A stretch of DNA of 64,000 nt from Mycolicibacterium chubuense (GCF_001044255.1 NZ_JYNX01000060.1:215229-279228), one strand, 5' to 3'. Shown: positions 24,416 to 33,507, counted from the stretch's first letter. Numbers and translations are program-made. The notes: generated by a model from the letters alone, not told the origin.

Positions 24416-25357
24416 CTACTCGGCGGGGAGGAGCAAGGTCTTGCCGTGCAGGCGACCGTTGTCGGAGGCGTCGTGCACCGCTGCGGCCTGGTCGAGCGGA
24501 CGCCGGTCGGCGATCTCGATGCGCAGCGTCCCGTCGTCGACGCGATGCACCAGCTCGGTGAGCTGCGCGGCGTCACTGCGCACGAAGACCCGCTGCGTCC
24601 GGATCCCCCGCGGCGGCTTTTCTGGGCCGAAAACCATTGTCCCGACGTGGAACCCACCATCGGTCACCGCGCCGAGCAGGGCCTCGGTCTGTTCGTCGGT
24701 GGTGCTGACGAGGTTGAGCACCACGTCGAAGGGGCCTCCGTCGACCTGGATCGGTGACCGCCCGTAGTCGATGTAGTCGACGATGCGGTCGGCGCCCAAA
24801 GCACGTAGTCGCTCGGCATCACGCGCCGTGGCAGTGGCCGTGACGACGGCCCCGGCCTGCTTGGCCAGCTGAACGGCATAGCCTCCGACCGCGCCGGATG
24901 CCCCGTTGATCAGGACCGACTGACCACCGGTGAGCCCGGCGATCTCGAACAGGGCCTGCCAGGCCGTCAGCGCGGGTTCCGGGAGCGCCGCGGCGTCGGT
25001 GAGCGGCACCGCCGTCGGCGCGGCGGCCAGCGATTCCGCCGGCACGAGCGCGTACTCGGCGGCGGCGCCGTCGGCGTCGAGCGGCAGGAACGCCACCACG
25101 GCGTCACCGATCGTCCAATCCCGCACGCCCTCGCCGATGTCGGCGATGGTTCCCGATACGTCGACGCCGGGGATGTGCGGGAAGCTGACGTCGTAGACCT
25201 GCGCCAGATAGCCACCGCGAATGCCGGCGTCCACCGGGTTGAACGCGGTGGCCGCGACCTTCACCACGACCTGTCCAGGCCCCGGCACAGGACGGGGTGC
25301 GTCCTCGTACCGCAGCACGTCGCTGTCTCCGTACCCGTGATACCGCACTGCCTTCAT
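24416..25357 (-). CDS. NADP-dependent quinone oxidoreductase (zinc-free MDR)
   Basis: A 313-residue medium-chain reductase of the quinone oxidoreductase type. MKAVRYHGYGDSDVLRYED starts the GroES-like domain, and SVLINGASGAVGGYAVQLAKQAG is the NADP site. There are no zinc-binding cysteines. Members reduce quinones or enones using NADPH. ATG 25357 has GGAGGAGGA upstream. Two TTCGAnnTCGAA palindromes lie 20-72 bases upstream, so a MarR-type repressor encoded elsewhere probably controls it. It diverges from the F420-type reductase gene at 25565. Confidence 0.87.
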   Translation of the reverse strand: MKAVRYHGYGDSDVLRYEDAPRPVPGPGQVVVKVAATAFNPVDAGIRGGYLAQVYDVSFPHIPGVDVSGTIADIGEGVRDWTIGDAVVAFLPLDADGAAAEYALVPAESLAAAPTAVPLTDAAALPEPALTAWQALFEIAGLTGGQSVLINGASGAVGGYAVQLAKQAGAVVTATATARDAERLRALGADRIVDYIDYGRSPIQVDGGPFDVVLNLVSTTDEQTEALLGAVTDGGFHVGTMVFGPEKPPRGIRTQRVFVRSDAAQLTELVHRVDDGTLRIEIADRRPLDQAAAVHDASDNGRLHGKTLLLPAE

Positions 25358-25376
25358 GATGTCCTCCTCCGTCGTT

Positions 25377-25429
25377 TGCTTCGATATCGAAGCAGCTACA
25401 GTCCTGACAACTTGCTTCGATCTCGAAGC
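25377..25429. promoter_or_regulatory. Two TTCGA-type operator palindromes
   Basis: TGCTTCGATATCGAAGCA (25377-25394) is an 18-base perfect palindrome, and GCTTCGATCTCGAAGC (25414-25429) repeats it with a changed centre. Centres are 36 bases apart, which puts both on roughly the same face. They lie between the divergent quinone oxidoreductase (start 25357) and F420-type reductase (start 25565) genes. The pattern fits a MarR-family dimer; no such regulator is adjacent. Confidence 0.65.
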
Positions 25430-25564
25430 GATACCCCGGCCCGGGTGTGACGCTGCCCACAGTTCGAGCGGAACCTTCGTCAATGACGGTGAGCGCCGAC
25501 CCGGAATACCGTCTCGGCGGTGCGGTGTTGCCCAGACGAACGGGGAACTTCGCAGGAGGCTGAC

Positions 25565-26233
25565 ATGCAGATCGGAATCATCGGAGCAGGGCACATCGGT
25601 GGCACGCTGACGCGGCGGCTGCGCGAGCTGGGACACGACGTGAGGGTGTCGAACTCGCGGGCGCCCGAGACGCTCGCCGATCTCGAGAAGGAGACGGGAG
25701 CGACCGCGGTGTGGGCCAAGGACGCTGCCGCCGACGCCGAACTCGTGATCGTGAGCATCCCGCAGAAGAACGTGCCCGACCTCGCCGACGGCATCGTCGA
25801 TGCGCGCAAGCCGGGAGCTCCGGTGATCGAAACCAACAACTACTACCCGCAACAGCGCGACGGCGAGATCGCGGCGATCGAGGACGGCCAGGTCGAAAGC
25901 GCCTGGGTCGCCGAGCTCATCGGCGCTCCGGTCTACAAGGTGTTCAACGGCATCTTCTGGAAGCACCTTCTCGAGAGGGGCAAGCCCCAGGGTGTGCCGG
26001 ACCGGATCGCGCTTCCCATCGCCGGCGAGGACGGCCCGGGCCGGGCACTCGTCCACGATCTGGTCGACCAGCTCGGATTCGATCCCGTCGATGCCGGGCC
26101 GATCTCCGAATCGTGGCGCCAGCAACCCGGCACCCCCGTGTACGGCAAGGACTTCACCGCGGAGCGGACCCGCGAAGCGCTCGCCGAGGCGACGCCCGAG
26201 CGCACCCCCGACTGGAGCGCGCGGACGGCGTGA
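25565..26233 (+). CDS. NADPH-dependent F420 reductase-like protein
   Basis: A 222-residue protein of the NADP oxidoreductase, coenzyme-F420-dependent family. The Rossmann start QIGIIGAGHIGGTLTRRLRE is at the N-terminus, followed by VRVSNSRAPETL and VIVSIPQKNVPDL. CAGGAGG precedes the ATG at 25565. Members transfer hydride between NADPH and F420, or reduce other substrates. Whether this one uses F420 is not visible. It diverges from the quinone oxidoreductase and may share the 25377-25429 control sites. Confidence 0.82.
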   Translation: MQIGIIGAGHIGGTLTRRLRELGHDVRVSNSRAPETLADLEKETGATAVWAKDAAADAELVIVSIPQKNVPDLADGIVDARKPGAPVIETNNYYPQQRDGEIAAIEDGQVESAWVAELIGAPVYKVFNGIFWKHLLERGKPQGVPDRIALPIAGEDGPGRALVHDLVDQLGFDPVDAGPISESWRQQPGTPVYGKDFTAERTREALAEATPERTPDWSARTA

Positions 26234-26240
26234 TCGCTCT

Positions 26241-26561
26241 CTAGGCTTGCGGAACCTCGATGTCGGAGAACAGCACACGGACTCCGCCGGTCGAGAGCCG
26301 CCCCATCGCTTCGAAGAACCGCCCCGCCTCGGGAGACGTCACGGCCTCGCTGGCTGATGCGTAGTCGGGATAGTAGAGATCGATCATGCGGTACGCGGGT
26401 GTGGGGCTGCCGTCCTCTTTGGGCCAGACCTTGGACGCCTCGAGCCTGATGTGACCGGGAAACGACCGGGCGACGTCCAACTGCTGTTCCGGGTAGCTCG
26501 CCTCGAATTCCTCTGGGCTCAGCGGATTGTCGTAGATGACGGTGATCTTGGTCTCGGACAT
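26241..26561 (-). CDS. EthD domain protein
   Basis: A 106-residue dimeric alpha/beta-barrel (ferredoxin-like) protein. ITVIYDNPLSPEEFEASYPE and AYRMIDLYYPDYASASEAVTSPE match the EthD pattern. Members are small proteins sometimes needed for ether or aromatic degradation, but the role here is unknown. GGAGAAG precedes the ATG. It diverges from the TetR at 26710 and may be its target. Confidence 0.8.
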   Translation of the reverse strand: MSETKITVIYDNPLSPEEFEASYPEQQLDVARSFPGHIRLEASKVWPKEDGSPTPAYRMIDLYYPDYASASEAVTSPEAGRFFEAMGRLSTGGVRVLFSDIEVPQA

Positions 26562-26639
26562 CTCTTCTCCTCATGAGCCGGTACGGGCGACGATGCGATA
26601 GCGCGAGCGTCACAGCGAGTGTGGCACGGCGCCCGTGGT

Positions 26640-26678
26640 GACGTTGCGCTGACGAAACACTCACCACTGAGCAACGTC
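26640..26678. promoter_or_regulatory. Long-spaced inverted repeat between EthD and TetR genes
   Basis: GACGTTGC (26640-26647) and GCAACGTC (26671-26678) are perfect 8-base arms separated by 23 bases. The repeat is followed by TACACT (26683-26688), a -10-like element for the TetR gene. It could be the TetR operator, though the long spacer makes this weaker than the other sites in the window. Confidence 0.3.
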
Positions 26679-26709
26679 GCTCTACACTGAGCGCGACGCG
26701 GAGGTGACA

Positions 26710-27357
26710 GTGAGCGACGAGCAGGCCCAGGCGCCCAACCGGTTGGAACGGCGCAAGCAGCGCACACGTGCCGCGCTGATCCGCGCGGCACAGACGTTCA
26801 TCGCCGACGGCCGGCTCAACGCACCGATCCTGGAGATCACCCAGGCCGCAGACATCGGATTGGGGTCGTTCTACAACCATTTCGAGTCGCGCGAGGAGCT
26901 GTTCGCGGCCGCGGTGGCCGAAGTCCTGGACGCGCAGGGGGAACTGCTCGATCACTTGACCGCGCAGATCACCGACCCCGCGGAGAGATTCGTCTGCCGC
27001 TACCGGTTGTGTGGGCGGTTCTTCCGGCGGCAACCGCAGGAGAGCCGCATCATGCTGTCCATCGGTCCGGCGCTGCTGTCCTCCGACCGCGGCCTGGCCC
27101 CGCGCGCCAAGCGGGACATCATCGCCGCGGCCGAGGCCGGCCGATTCACTGTCGACGATCCCGACGTGGCGCTCGCCGTCGCCGGTGGCGCACTCCTGGG
27201 CCTGGGCCAGTTGCTCTTCGCCCAGCCCGACCGCGACGACGCCAGGACCACCGACGACGTCGCCGCCCATGTGCTGCGCACACTCGGCATGACCGGCAGG
27301 CAGATCCACGCTCTGGTGTCGCGGCCGCTGCCCGACCTCGCGTCCATCGATCCCTAG
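26710..27357 (+). CDS. TetR family transcriptional regulator
   Basis: A 215-residue TetR regulator. The helix-turn-helix spans about residues 12-60, with ILEITQAADIGLGSFYNHFE and SREELF conserved. GGAGG at 26700-26704 is 5 bases from GTG 26710, preferred over GTG 26704 that overlaps it. The C-terminal domain is not diagnostic. Target is probably the divergent EthD gene and itself. It is followed closely by the MOSC gene. Confidence 0.87.
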   Translation: MSDEQAQAPNRLERRKQRTRAALIRAAQTFIADGRLNAPILEITQAADIGLGSFYNHFESREELFAAAVAEVLDAQGELLDHLTAQITDPAERFVCRYRLCGRFFRRQPQESRIMLSIGPALLSSDRGLAPRAKRDIIAAAEAGRFTVDDPDVALAVAGGALLGLGQLLFAQPDRDDARTTDDVAAHVLRTLGMTGRQIHALVSRPLPDLASIDP

Positions 27358-27366
27358 AGTGAGCTC

Positions 27367-28188
27367 ATGTCGGTCGAACAGCAGATGCACGTCGGGAGCC
27401 TGCACCGTTACCCCGTCAAGTCGATGCTCGGAGAGTCGGTCCCGCTGCTCGACGTCGGCCACGGGGGCGCGGAGGGCGACCGCCGGCTGGCGTTGATCGA
27501 CGACGAGACCGGGCGGGTGGCGAGCGCCAAACAGGCGCGACTGTGGCGGCAACTGCTGACGTGCTCGGCCCGCACCGACGACGACGGCCGCGTCTGGGTC
27601 CGGCTGCCCGACGGCGCGGACGTGCCGGCCGACGATGCTGCTTTCGCGCCGACCATGACCACTCTGCTGGGGCGGCCCGTGCGCCTGGCCACACAGCGGA
27701 TGCCCGGGGCGAGCGTGGAACGCGCCGATCCCGAGCAGGTGCTCGATCAGGGTCTCGACGCCGAGGTCGACGCACCGCTGCTCGAGCTGGCGGAGGCGAC
27801 GCCGGGCGAGTCCTTCGTCGACCTCGCTCCGCTGCACGTGATCACCGCGGCCACGCTCGCGCACATCGGCACCGAGGCACTGCGCTACCGACCCAACATC
27901 GTCGTCGCGACGCCGCCCGGGCACCCCCCGTACAGCGAGAATGACTGGGAAGGAGAGGTTTTCAGTGCGGGACCGGTGCGGTTGAAGGGCATGGGACCCA
28001 CGCCGCGCTGCGTGATCCCCACCCTCGCACACGGCACCCTGGATCGCGCTGCGCACGCGCTGCGTACGCCTGCGGCGGAGAACCTCGTCGAATCCTTCGG
28101 TCTGGGCCGCTTGCCGTGCGCCGGCGCTTACTTCGAAGTGATCACCGAGGGCAGGATCTGCGTCGGTGATCGTTTCGCACGGGTCTGA
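27367..28188 (+). CDS. MOSC domain protein
   Basis: A 273-residue protein with an N-terminal MOSC beta-barrel domain (LHRYPVKSMLGE; GDRRLALIDDETG) and a C-terminal MOSC domain (YRPNIVV; TPRCVIPTL). The Cys in the last motif is the conserved MOSC cysteine that carries sulfur or binds the molybdenum cofactor. Members include molybdenum-cofactor-binding reductases of N-hydroxylated compounds. TAGAGT ends 6 bases before the ATG, so the transcript may be leaderless, with the -10 overlapping the end of the TetR gene. Confidence 0.85.
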   Translation: MSVEQQMHVGSLHRYPVKSMLGESVPLLDVGHGGAEGDRRLALIDDETGRVASAKQARLWRQLLTCSARTDDDGRVWVRLPDGADVPADDAAFAPTMTTLLGRPVRLATQRMPGASVERADPEQVLDQGLDAEVDAPLLELAEATPGESFVDLAPLHVITAATLAHIGTEALRYRPNIVVATPPGHPPYSENDWEGEVFSAGPVRLKGMGPTPRCVIPTLAHGTLDRAAHALRTPAAENLVESFGLGRLPCAGAYFEVITEGRICVGDRFARV

Positions 28189-28194
28189 GACCGC

Positions 28195-29193
28195 TCAGCT
28201 GCATCCGCAGGAACTGCGGTGGTGGAACATCGTCGGCACTCGGATGCGCTGCGGCGGCCCGTCCTCCTTGCGGATGCGTCGCAGCAGCAGTTGGGCTGCG
28301 GTGGCGCCGATGGTCTCGACGTCCTGCCCGGCCGCAGTGAGCTTCGGCTCGAACAGGTCCGACCATTCGAAGTCGTCGTAGCAGACGAACGCCACGTCAC
28401 GGGGAATCGACAAGCCCAAGCTGCGAACGGCTTTGAGGGTTCCGATCGTCATCGCGTTGTTCATCGACACCAGCGCCGTGGGCCGCTTCGGGCTTGCCAG
28501 AAGTGCGCGGACTTCGCGTTCGGCCACGTCGGTACTGGACTCGCCCTCGACGACCAGGCTGGGGTCCAGGCCGATCCCCTGGCCGGCCAGAGCCGCCACG
28601 TAGCCGTCGAACCGTTCGGTGGTGGAGGAGATTCCGGGGATTCCGCGGACGACGGCGATCCGGCGGTGGCCGAGATCGAGCAGATGCTCGGTCAGCATCC
28701 GGGCCGAGGTCACGTTCTCCGGGCCCACCTGGTCGCAGTCGACATCGAGCATGCGGTCGATCAGGACGAGCGGTGTTCCCGTGCGGGTGATCCCGGGGAG
28801 CGTGGACCGTTCCGATCCGGCCGCCGGCGCGACGATCATCCCGTCCACCTGGCGGTCGAGCAGCGATTCGGTGACCCGCTTCTCCGATTCGACGGCGTCG
28901 TGGGAGTCGCCGACGATCAGCACGTAGCCGGCGTCGGACAGCGCCCTCTCGACGGCGTGCACCAGGCTGCCGAAGTACGGATTCGTCAGCGCCGAGATCG
29001 ACAGCCCGACGGTATGGGTCCGTCCGGCCGCCAGCGACCGGGCGACGCCGTTGCGCCGGTACCCGGTCTCGGCGATGGCCACCTCGACGCGTTGGCGGGT
29101 CGCGGCGTCGACCTTGCGGGTGCCGTTGAGGACGTGCGAGACGGTTGAGGCCGAGACGCCGGCGAGGCGGGCGACGTCGCCCATGGTGGTCAT
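28195..29193 (-). CDS. LacI family regulator of the sugar ABC operon
   Basis: A 332-residue LacI/GalR repressor. TMGDVARLAGVSASTVSHVL is the helix-turn-helix, followed by the hinge and a sugar-binding domain with PTALVSMNNAMTIGTLKA and VAFVCYDDFEWSDLFEPKLT. It is the last gene of the sugar transport operon, with its ATG overlapping the kinase stop (ATGA). The palindrome GCAAGCGCTTGC upstream of the binding-protein gene is its likely operator, giving feedback control of the operon and of itself. The inducer is probably the transported sugar or its phosphate. Confidence 0.9.
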   Translation of the reverse strand: MTTMGDVARLAGVSASTVSHVLNGTRKVDAATRQRVEVAIAETGYRRNGVARSLAAGRTHTVGLSISALTNPYFGSLVHAVERALSDAGYVLIVGDSHDAVESEKRVTESLLDRQVDGMIVAPAAGSERSTLPGITRTGTPLVLIDRMLDVDCDQVGPENVTSARMLTEHLLDLGHRRIAVVRGIPGISSTTERFDGYVAALAGQGIGLDPSLVVEGESSTDVAEREVRALLASPKRPTALVSMNNAMTIGTLKAVRSLGLSIPRDVAFVCYDDFEWSDLFEPKLTAAGQDVETIGATAAQLLLRRIRKEDGPPQRIRVPTMFHHRSSCGCS

Positions 29194-29837
29194 GGCAGGC
29201 GCAGGATCCGGTCGGCGCGGCCCGCGGTCGACTCGATCAGTTGGGCGTTCCGCTCATCGGATCCGAGCGCCCACCGCTTCGCGTCCTCCGGTGACTTGCC
29301 GTACGCCTCGTGGCGGCGCACCAGCCGTCGATGCCGAACGGCGGTGTCGGGGATCAGGAACCACACCTCGTCGAGGCAGGACCGCGCTGCCGGCCACGCG
29401 TCGGACTCCAGCAGCAGGTAGTTGCCCTCGGTGACCACCAGCGGCGTGGTCGGGTGCACCGGGATCGACGAACCGATCGGCTCCTCGATCTCACGGCGGA
29501 ACCGCGGCGCGTACACGACCGGGTCATCGGTGCGCTGCGCCCGCAGCGTGGCGAGCAGCCGCGCATACCCGCCGTCGTCGAAAGTGTCGTGCGCGCCTTT
29601 GCGGTCCCGGCGGCCCAGGGCGATCAACACCTCGTTGGCCAGGTGGAAGCCGTCCATGGGGACGAGCACGGCCGCGGCTGGTCCCAGAGCATCAACCAAT
29701 TGCTCAGCGACGGTGGACTTTCCGGCACCCGGTGCGCCGGTGAGTCCGAGGATCCGTCGCTGCCCCGGGACCACGAGCGCGCCGGCCCACGCGACCAGCT
29801 GATCGAACGTGGCGTCCTCGACGTCGGCGATGCTCAC
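29190..29837 (-). CDS. P-loop kinase, FrcK/uridine kinase-like
   Basis: A 215-residue nucleoside-triphosphate-binding protein. Walker A reads GLTGAPGAGKST near residue 33, PMDGFHLANEVL contains the conserved DGFH of the pantothenate/uridine kinase-like group, and VVTEGNYLLLES is the following strand. Similar genes (frcK) accompany fructose-type ABC transporters in rhizobia. It may phosphorylate the imported sugar or a nucleoside. GTG 29837 overlaps the PfkB stop (GTGA), and its stop overlaps the LacI start. Confidence 0.83.
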   Translation of the reverse strand: MSIADVEDATFDQLVAWAGALVVPGQRRILGLTGAPGAGKSTVAEQLVDALGPAAAVLVPMDGFHLANEVLIALGRRDRKGAHDTFDDGGYARLLATLRAQRTDDPVVYAPRFRREIEEPIGSSIPVHPTTPLVVTEGNYLLLESDAWPAARSCLDEVWFLIPDTAVRHRRLVRRHEAYGKSPEDAKRWALGSDERNAQLIESTAGRADRILRLP

Positions 29838-30748
29838 CGGCCATCCCTCCCTGTCTGCAGGGCGGATAGTTCCCGCAGCCATGCACGCGGTCCGACGATC
29901 GAGCATCGCAGCGCCGCCACCTGAGCCGAGCGCTGGATGCGCTCGACGATGCCGAGCCGCTCGGGGTAGAAGCAGTAGGCGCCGTGGAAGACATCGCCGG
30001 CCCCGAGGGTGTCGACCGCGCGCACGGCCGGGACCGGGACCGATCCGGACTGTCCGTCGGACCACCAGTCGACCGGATCGGCGCCGTGGGTGGTGACCAC
30101 GGTACGGACCCCGCTGCTGACGAGCGCGGTGGCCGTCGAGCGCGGGCCGTCGGTGTCCGGGACACGGAAGTCGTTGGAGCACACCATGTCCGTCGCATAC
30201 TCGATGAGGTCGTTCATCACCGGCTTCCACCGGCCGGCGTCGACGACCACCGGGACAGCGTGCGCCGCGGCGTGCCGAACGGCGGCCCCGGCGATCACCG
30301 GGTGATGCCCGTCGACGAGCAGCACACCGGCGCCCCCGACGACGTCGTCGAGGTGCGCCGGCGGGGCGGCCTCGGAGCTCACGGCATCGAGGGACACCAC
30401 CGACCGGTCCCCCGTCGACTCGACCACCGACACGGACGACACCGGCACCGGCCGGGTGGCGCCCTGCGCGGCGTCGATCACCTCGACGCCGTGGGTCGTC
30501 AGGTCGGCGCGGATCAGGTCGGCGACCGGTTCGTCACCGAGCGCCGTCACCAATGTCGCCACCCCGCCGAGGGCGGCGAACGTGACCGCCGCGTTCGCGG
30601 CCGGCCCGCCGGCGGACACGAACTGCGCCGTCGACGTGATCTTCTGGTTGACCTCGGGAGGTTCGGCAATACGGTGGATCACGTCGAGCGTCGCCAATCC
30701 GACGAAGACACCGATCGGCCGTTTCTCAGAGCCCGGCGCGTTCCTCAT
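29834..30748 (-). CDS. PfkB family sugar kinase
   Basis: A 304-residue ribokinase-like kinase. FVSAGGPAANAAVTFAALGG is the substrate-binding N-motif and VDTLGAGDVFHGAYCFY is the PfkB signature with the anion hole and catalytic Asp. GGAGGAG lies 7 bases before ATG 30748, which overlaps the ATPase gene end by 23 bases. It probably phosphorylates the sugar brought in by the neighbouring ABC transporter (ribose, fructose or a relative). Two kinases in one operon imply two phosphorylation steps or two substrates. Confidence 0.88.
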   Translation of the reverse strand: MRNAPGSEKRPIGVFVGLATLDVIHRIAEPPEVNQKITSTAQFVSAGGPAANAAVTFAALGGVATLVTALGDEPVADLIRADLTTHGVEVIDAAQGATRPVPVSSVSVVESTGDRSVVSLDAVSSEAAPPAHLDDVVGGAGVLLVDGHHPVIAGAAVRHAAAHAVPVVVDAGRWKPVMNDLIEYATDMVCSNDFRVPDTDGPRSTATALVSSGVRTVVTTHGADPVDWWSDGQSGSVPVPAVRAVDTLGAGDVFHGAYCFYPERLGIVERIQRSAQVAALRCSIVGPRAWLRELSALQTGRDGR

Positions 30749-31508
30749 CGGTCGGCTCCTCCGCACCGGTCATGAGCGCTACCACCTCGGACATCGAGCG
30801 CTTCTTCGGATCGACGACACCGGCGCGCTGGCCGAGCCGGTGAATGTGGATACGGTCGGCCACCTCGAACACGTGCGGCATGTCGTGGCTGATCAGCACT
30901 ACCGGGATCCCGCGCGCGCGAATGGATTTGATCAGATCGATGACCTGTCCCGACTCTCTCACCCCGAGCGCAGCGGTCGGTTCGTCCATGATGATCACGC
31001 CACGGCCGAACGCCGCCGCGCGCGCCACCGCGACGCCCTGCCGCTGCCCACCCGACAACGTCTCCACGGTCTGGTTGACGTTCTTGATGCCGATCTTCAG
31101 GTCGGAGAGGTGCTGGGCGGCATCCTGCCGCATGCGGGGCATGTCCAGCCGACGGAAGATGCTGCCGGCAAATCCCTTTCGGCGTACCTCGCGCCCGAGG
31201 TAGAGGTTCGAGGCGATGTCGAGCGCCGGCACCACGGCGAGGTCCTGGTACACCGTCTCGATGCCGGCGGCCCTGGCGTCGCGGGTGTTCTTGAACGCCA
31301 TCAGGCTGCCGTTCATCAGGATCTGGCCCGCGTCGGGAATGACCGCCCCGGCCAGAGCTTTGATCAGGCTGCTCTTGCCCGCTCCGTTGTCGCCGATGAC
31401 CGCGAGCACCTCGCCGGCGCGCAGCTCGAAGTCGGCGCCGTTGATCGCCGTCACGTTGCCGTATTTCTTGACGAGGCCCCGCGCTTCGAGAACAGGTGCG
31501 CCGCTCAT
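30726..31508 (-). CDS. Sugar ABC transporter ATPase, FrcA-like
   Basis: A 260-residue ATPase with a single ABC domain. Walker A is IGDNGAGKSS, the signature LSGGQRQGVAVARA, Walker B IIMDEPTAALG and the switch LISHDMPHV. RbsA-type sugar ATPases have two domains and about 500 residues, so this single-domain form belongs to the FrcA type. ATGA overlap with the permease upstream. It powers sugar import at the inner membrane as a dimer. Confidence 0.9.
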   Translation of the reverse strand: MSGAPVLEARGLVKKYGNVTAINGADFELRAGEVLAVIGDNGAGKSSLIKALAGAVIPDAGQILMNGSLMAFKNTRDARAAGIETVYQDLAVVPALDIASNLYLGREVRRKGFAGSIFRRLDMPRMRQDAAQHLSDLKIGIKNVNQTVETLSGGQRQGVAVARAAAFGRGVIIMDEPTAALGVRESGQVIDLIKSIRARGIPVVLISHDMPHVFEVADRIHIHRLGQRAGVVDPKKRSMSEVVALMTGAEEPTDEERAGL

Positions 31509-32500
31509 CGTGATCTCCTGCGGGTGAACTGGTCCACGGCCACCGCGACGATCACCAGGATTCCGGTGGCGATGTTCTGGTAGAGGTTGTCGACCCCGGC
31601 CTGGGTCAGGCCGTTGCGCAGCACGCCGACGATCAACGTGCCGACCAGCGTGCCGCCGACACCGCCCCGGCCACCGAACAGGCTCGTCCCACCGATGACC
31701 ACCGCCGTGATGGTCTCGAGGTTGGCGTTCTGGTAGGCGTTCGGGTCGGCATTCGGGATGCGGCCGAGGGCGGCCCACGCCGCGATCGCGGCGATCACGC
31801 CGGTGGTGATGTACACCGACAGCAGCACCCGGCCCGACTTGATGCCCGACAGGTCCGACGCCTGCGGGTTGCCACCGACGGCGTAAATGTGCCTGCCCCA
31901 GGCAGTTTGGGACAGCGCGTACCACATCACCAGGTAGACCAGCAGCATCGCGACCACGCCGAAGGTCGTGGAGAACGATCCGATGCGGAAGGACGTGCCG
32001 AGGAACGTCAGCGGACCCGGTTCCACGCGGTAGGTCTCGGACCCCGCCAGCAGCCGGGTCGCCGCCTGGATCGCGGTGAACGTGCCCAACGTGACGATGA
32101 ACGGTGGCAGTCGCAGGCTGGTGACCAGCCCGCCGTTGATCGCACCGAACACCACGCACACCAGCAGCGTCGAGCCCAGCGCCACGACAGGCCCGTTGGC
32201 GCCGGCGCTCTGGGCCATCACGATGGTGCCGAAGACGGCCACCGCCCCGATCGACAGGTCGATGCCGGAGGTCAGGATGATCAGCGTCTGGCCCACGGCG
32301 AGGATGCCGACGACCACGGACTGCTGCAGGATCAGCGAGACGTTCTGGGGTTCGAGGAACGAATCTGAGACCGCGCTGAAGATGATGATCGCGATGACGA
32401 GCGCCACCAGCGGGCCGAGCAGCGGTTCACGCAGCAGACTCTCCGCGGTGAACCGGCTCGCCAGCGACGGCTTCGCCTGTGCGGGCGCGCCGGTGGTCAT
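31505..32500 (-). CDS. Sugar ABC transporter permease, FrcC/RbsC-like
   Basis: A 331-residue integral membrane protein with about 8-10 spans. GQTLIILTSGIDLSIGAVA is the conserved RbsC-type motif, and GRHIYAVGGNPQASDLSGI and GGTSLFGGRGGVGGTL are the cytoplasmic EAA-like and C-terminal conserved parts. Its start overlaps the binding-protein stop and its stop overlaps the ATPase start, both as ATGA. It forms the membrane channel. Confidence 0.9.
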   Translation of the reverse strand: MTTGAPAQAKPSLASRFTAESLLREPLLGPLVALVIAIIIFSAVSDSFLEPQNVSLILQQSVVVGILAVGQTLIILTSGIDLSIGAVAVFGTIVMAQSAGANGPVVALGSTLLVCVVFGAINGGLVTSLRLPPFIVTLGTFTAIQAATRLLAGSETYRVEPGPLTFLGTSFRIGSFSTTFGVVAMLLVYLVMWYALSQTAWGRHIYAVGGNPQASDLSGIKSGRVLLSVYITTGVIAAIAAWAALGRIPNADPNAYQNANLETITAVVIGGTSLFGGRGGVGGTLVGTLIVGVLRNGLTQAGVDNLYQNIATGILVIVAVAVDQFTRRRSR

Positions 32501-33507
32501 GACCCGGCTTTGCCCCAGCAGTTCTGTTCGCCCCAGGCGGTGTCTTTCGACGGCAGGCCGGGGACGGGCTTGTCCGTGATGAGCTCGGACCCGGTGTCGT
32601 TGAAGCCGCTGGGCTTGGTGCCGTCCTTGGCGAACTTCACGACGGCCTGCACCCCCAGTTCGGCCATCTTCGCCGGGAACTGCATCACTGTGGCGCCGAT
32701 CTTGCCGGCCTTGACGTCCGCGACGCCCGTGCAGCTGCCGTCGATCGAGCCGATGGTGATCTGCCCGGCCCGGTTGGCGGATTGGATGGCCTGGTACGCA
32801 CCAGCGGCGGCCGGCTCGTTGATCGTGTACAGCGCGTTGATGCGCGGCGCGCGCTGCAGGATGTTCTCCATCGCGGTCTGCGCCTTGGTCTGGTCGCCGT
32901 TGGTGTTCTCCTGCGCGACGATCTCGGGCGAGCCGTTGGTGATGCCGAAGCCTTCGAGGAAGCCGTCGTGCCGGAACGTGTCGACGGTGCCGCCCGGGGT
33001 GCCGTCCAGCATCACGACCTGGGGGGCTGCGTTGCCGATGGCCGCACGGACCCACTTGCCCTGGCTGACGCCCGCCGCCTTGTTGTCGGTGGCGTAGGTG
33101 GCATCGACCGCGTCTTCGGGGTCGGTCGCGGTGTCGAGGGCGATGACGATGACCCCGGCGTCGCGCGCCTTCTTGATGGCGTCGAGAACGCCGGTGGAGG
33201 AGTTCGGGGTGATGAGGATGCCCTTGACGCCCTGGCCGACCATGTTCTCGATCGCGGTGACCTGGCCCTCGTTGTCGCCGTCGAAGGCACCGGCCAGCGC
33301 GATCAACTGCGCGCCGTCCTTGTCGGCCTGGGCCTGGGCGGCCTCGCGCAGTTTCACGAAGTAGGGGTTCGAATCGGTCTTGGTGATCAGGCCGACCTTC
33401 CCCTCGTCCGAGCCCGACCCGCCGCACCCGGTCAGACCGAGAACCATCGAGCCGGCCATGAGGACGGCCCCGACCGTAAGCGTGGACCGGTTGCGCTTTC
33501 CGACCAT
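32497..33507 (-). CDS. Sugar ABC transporter substrate-binding lipoprotein, FrcB/RbsB-like
   Basis: A 336-residue lipoprotein. The signal ends in the lipobox LTGC (Cys near residue 28). The mature part is a periplasmic-binding-protein type I fold with VGLITKTDSNPYFVKLREA, VIVIALDTATD and the hinge-like stretch INALYTINEPAAAGAYQA. The DTATD and NEP motifs match fructose/ribose binding proteins. AAAGGAG precedes the ATG. It is the first gene of the six-gene operon, and the probable operator is 66-77 bases upstream. Confidence 0.9.
   Translation of the reverse strand: MVGKRNRSTLTVGAVLMAGSMVLGLTGCGGSGSDEGKVGLITKTDSNPYFVKLREAAQAQADKDGAQLIALAGAFDGDNEGQVTAIENMVGQGVKGILITPNSSTGVLDAIKKARDAGVIVIALDTATDPEDAVDATYATDNKAAGVSQGKWVRAAIGNAAPQVVMLDGTPGGTVDTFRHDGFLEGFGITNGSPEIVAQENTNGDQTKAQTAMENILQRAPRINALYTINEPAAAGAYQAIQSANRAGQITIGSIDGSCTGVADVKAGKIGATVMQFPAKMAELGVQAVVKFAKDGTKPSGFNDTGSELITDKPVPGLPSKDTAWGEQNCWGKAGS

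Noticed and set aside
25933-28056. A 707-codon minus-strand frame crossing EthD, TetR and MOSC genes
   Set aside because: It spans genes on both strands and no family fits. It is a codon-bias shadow.
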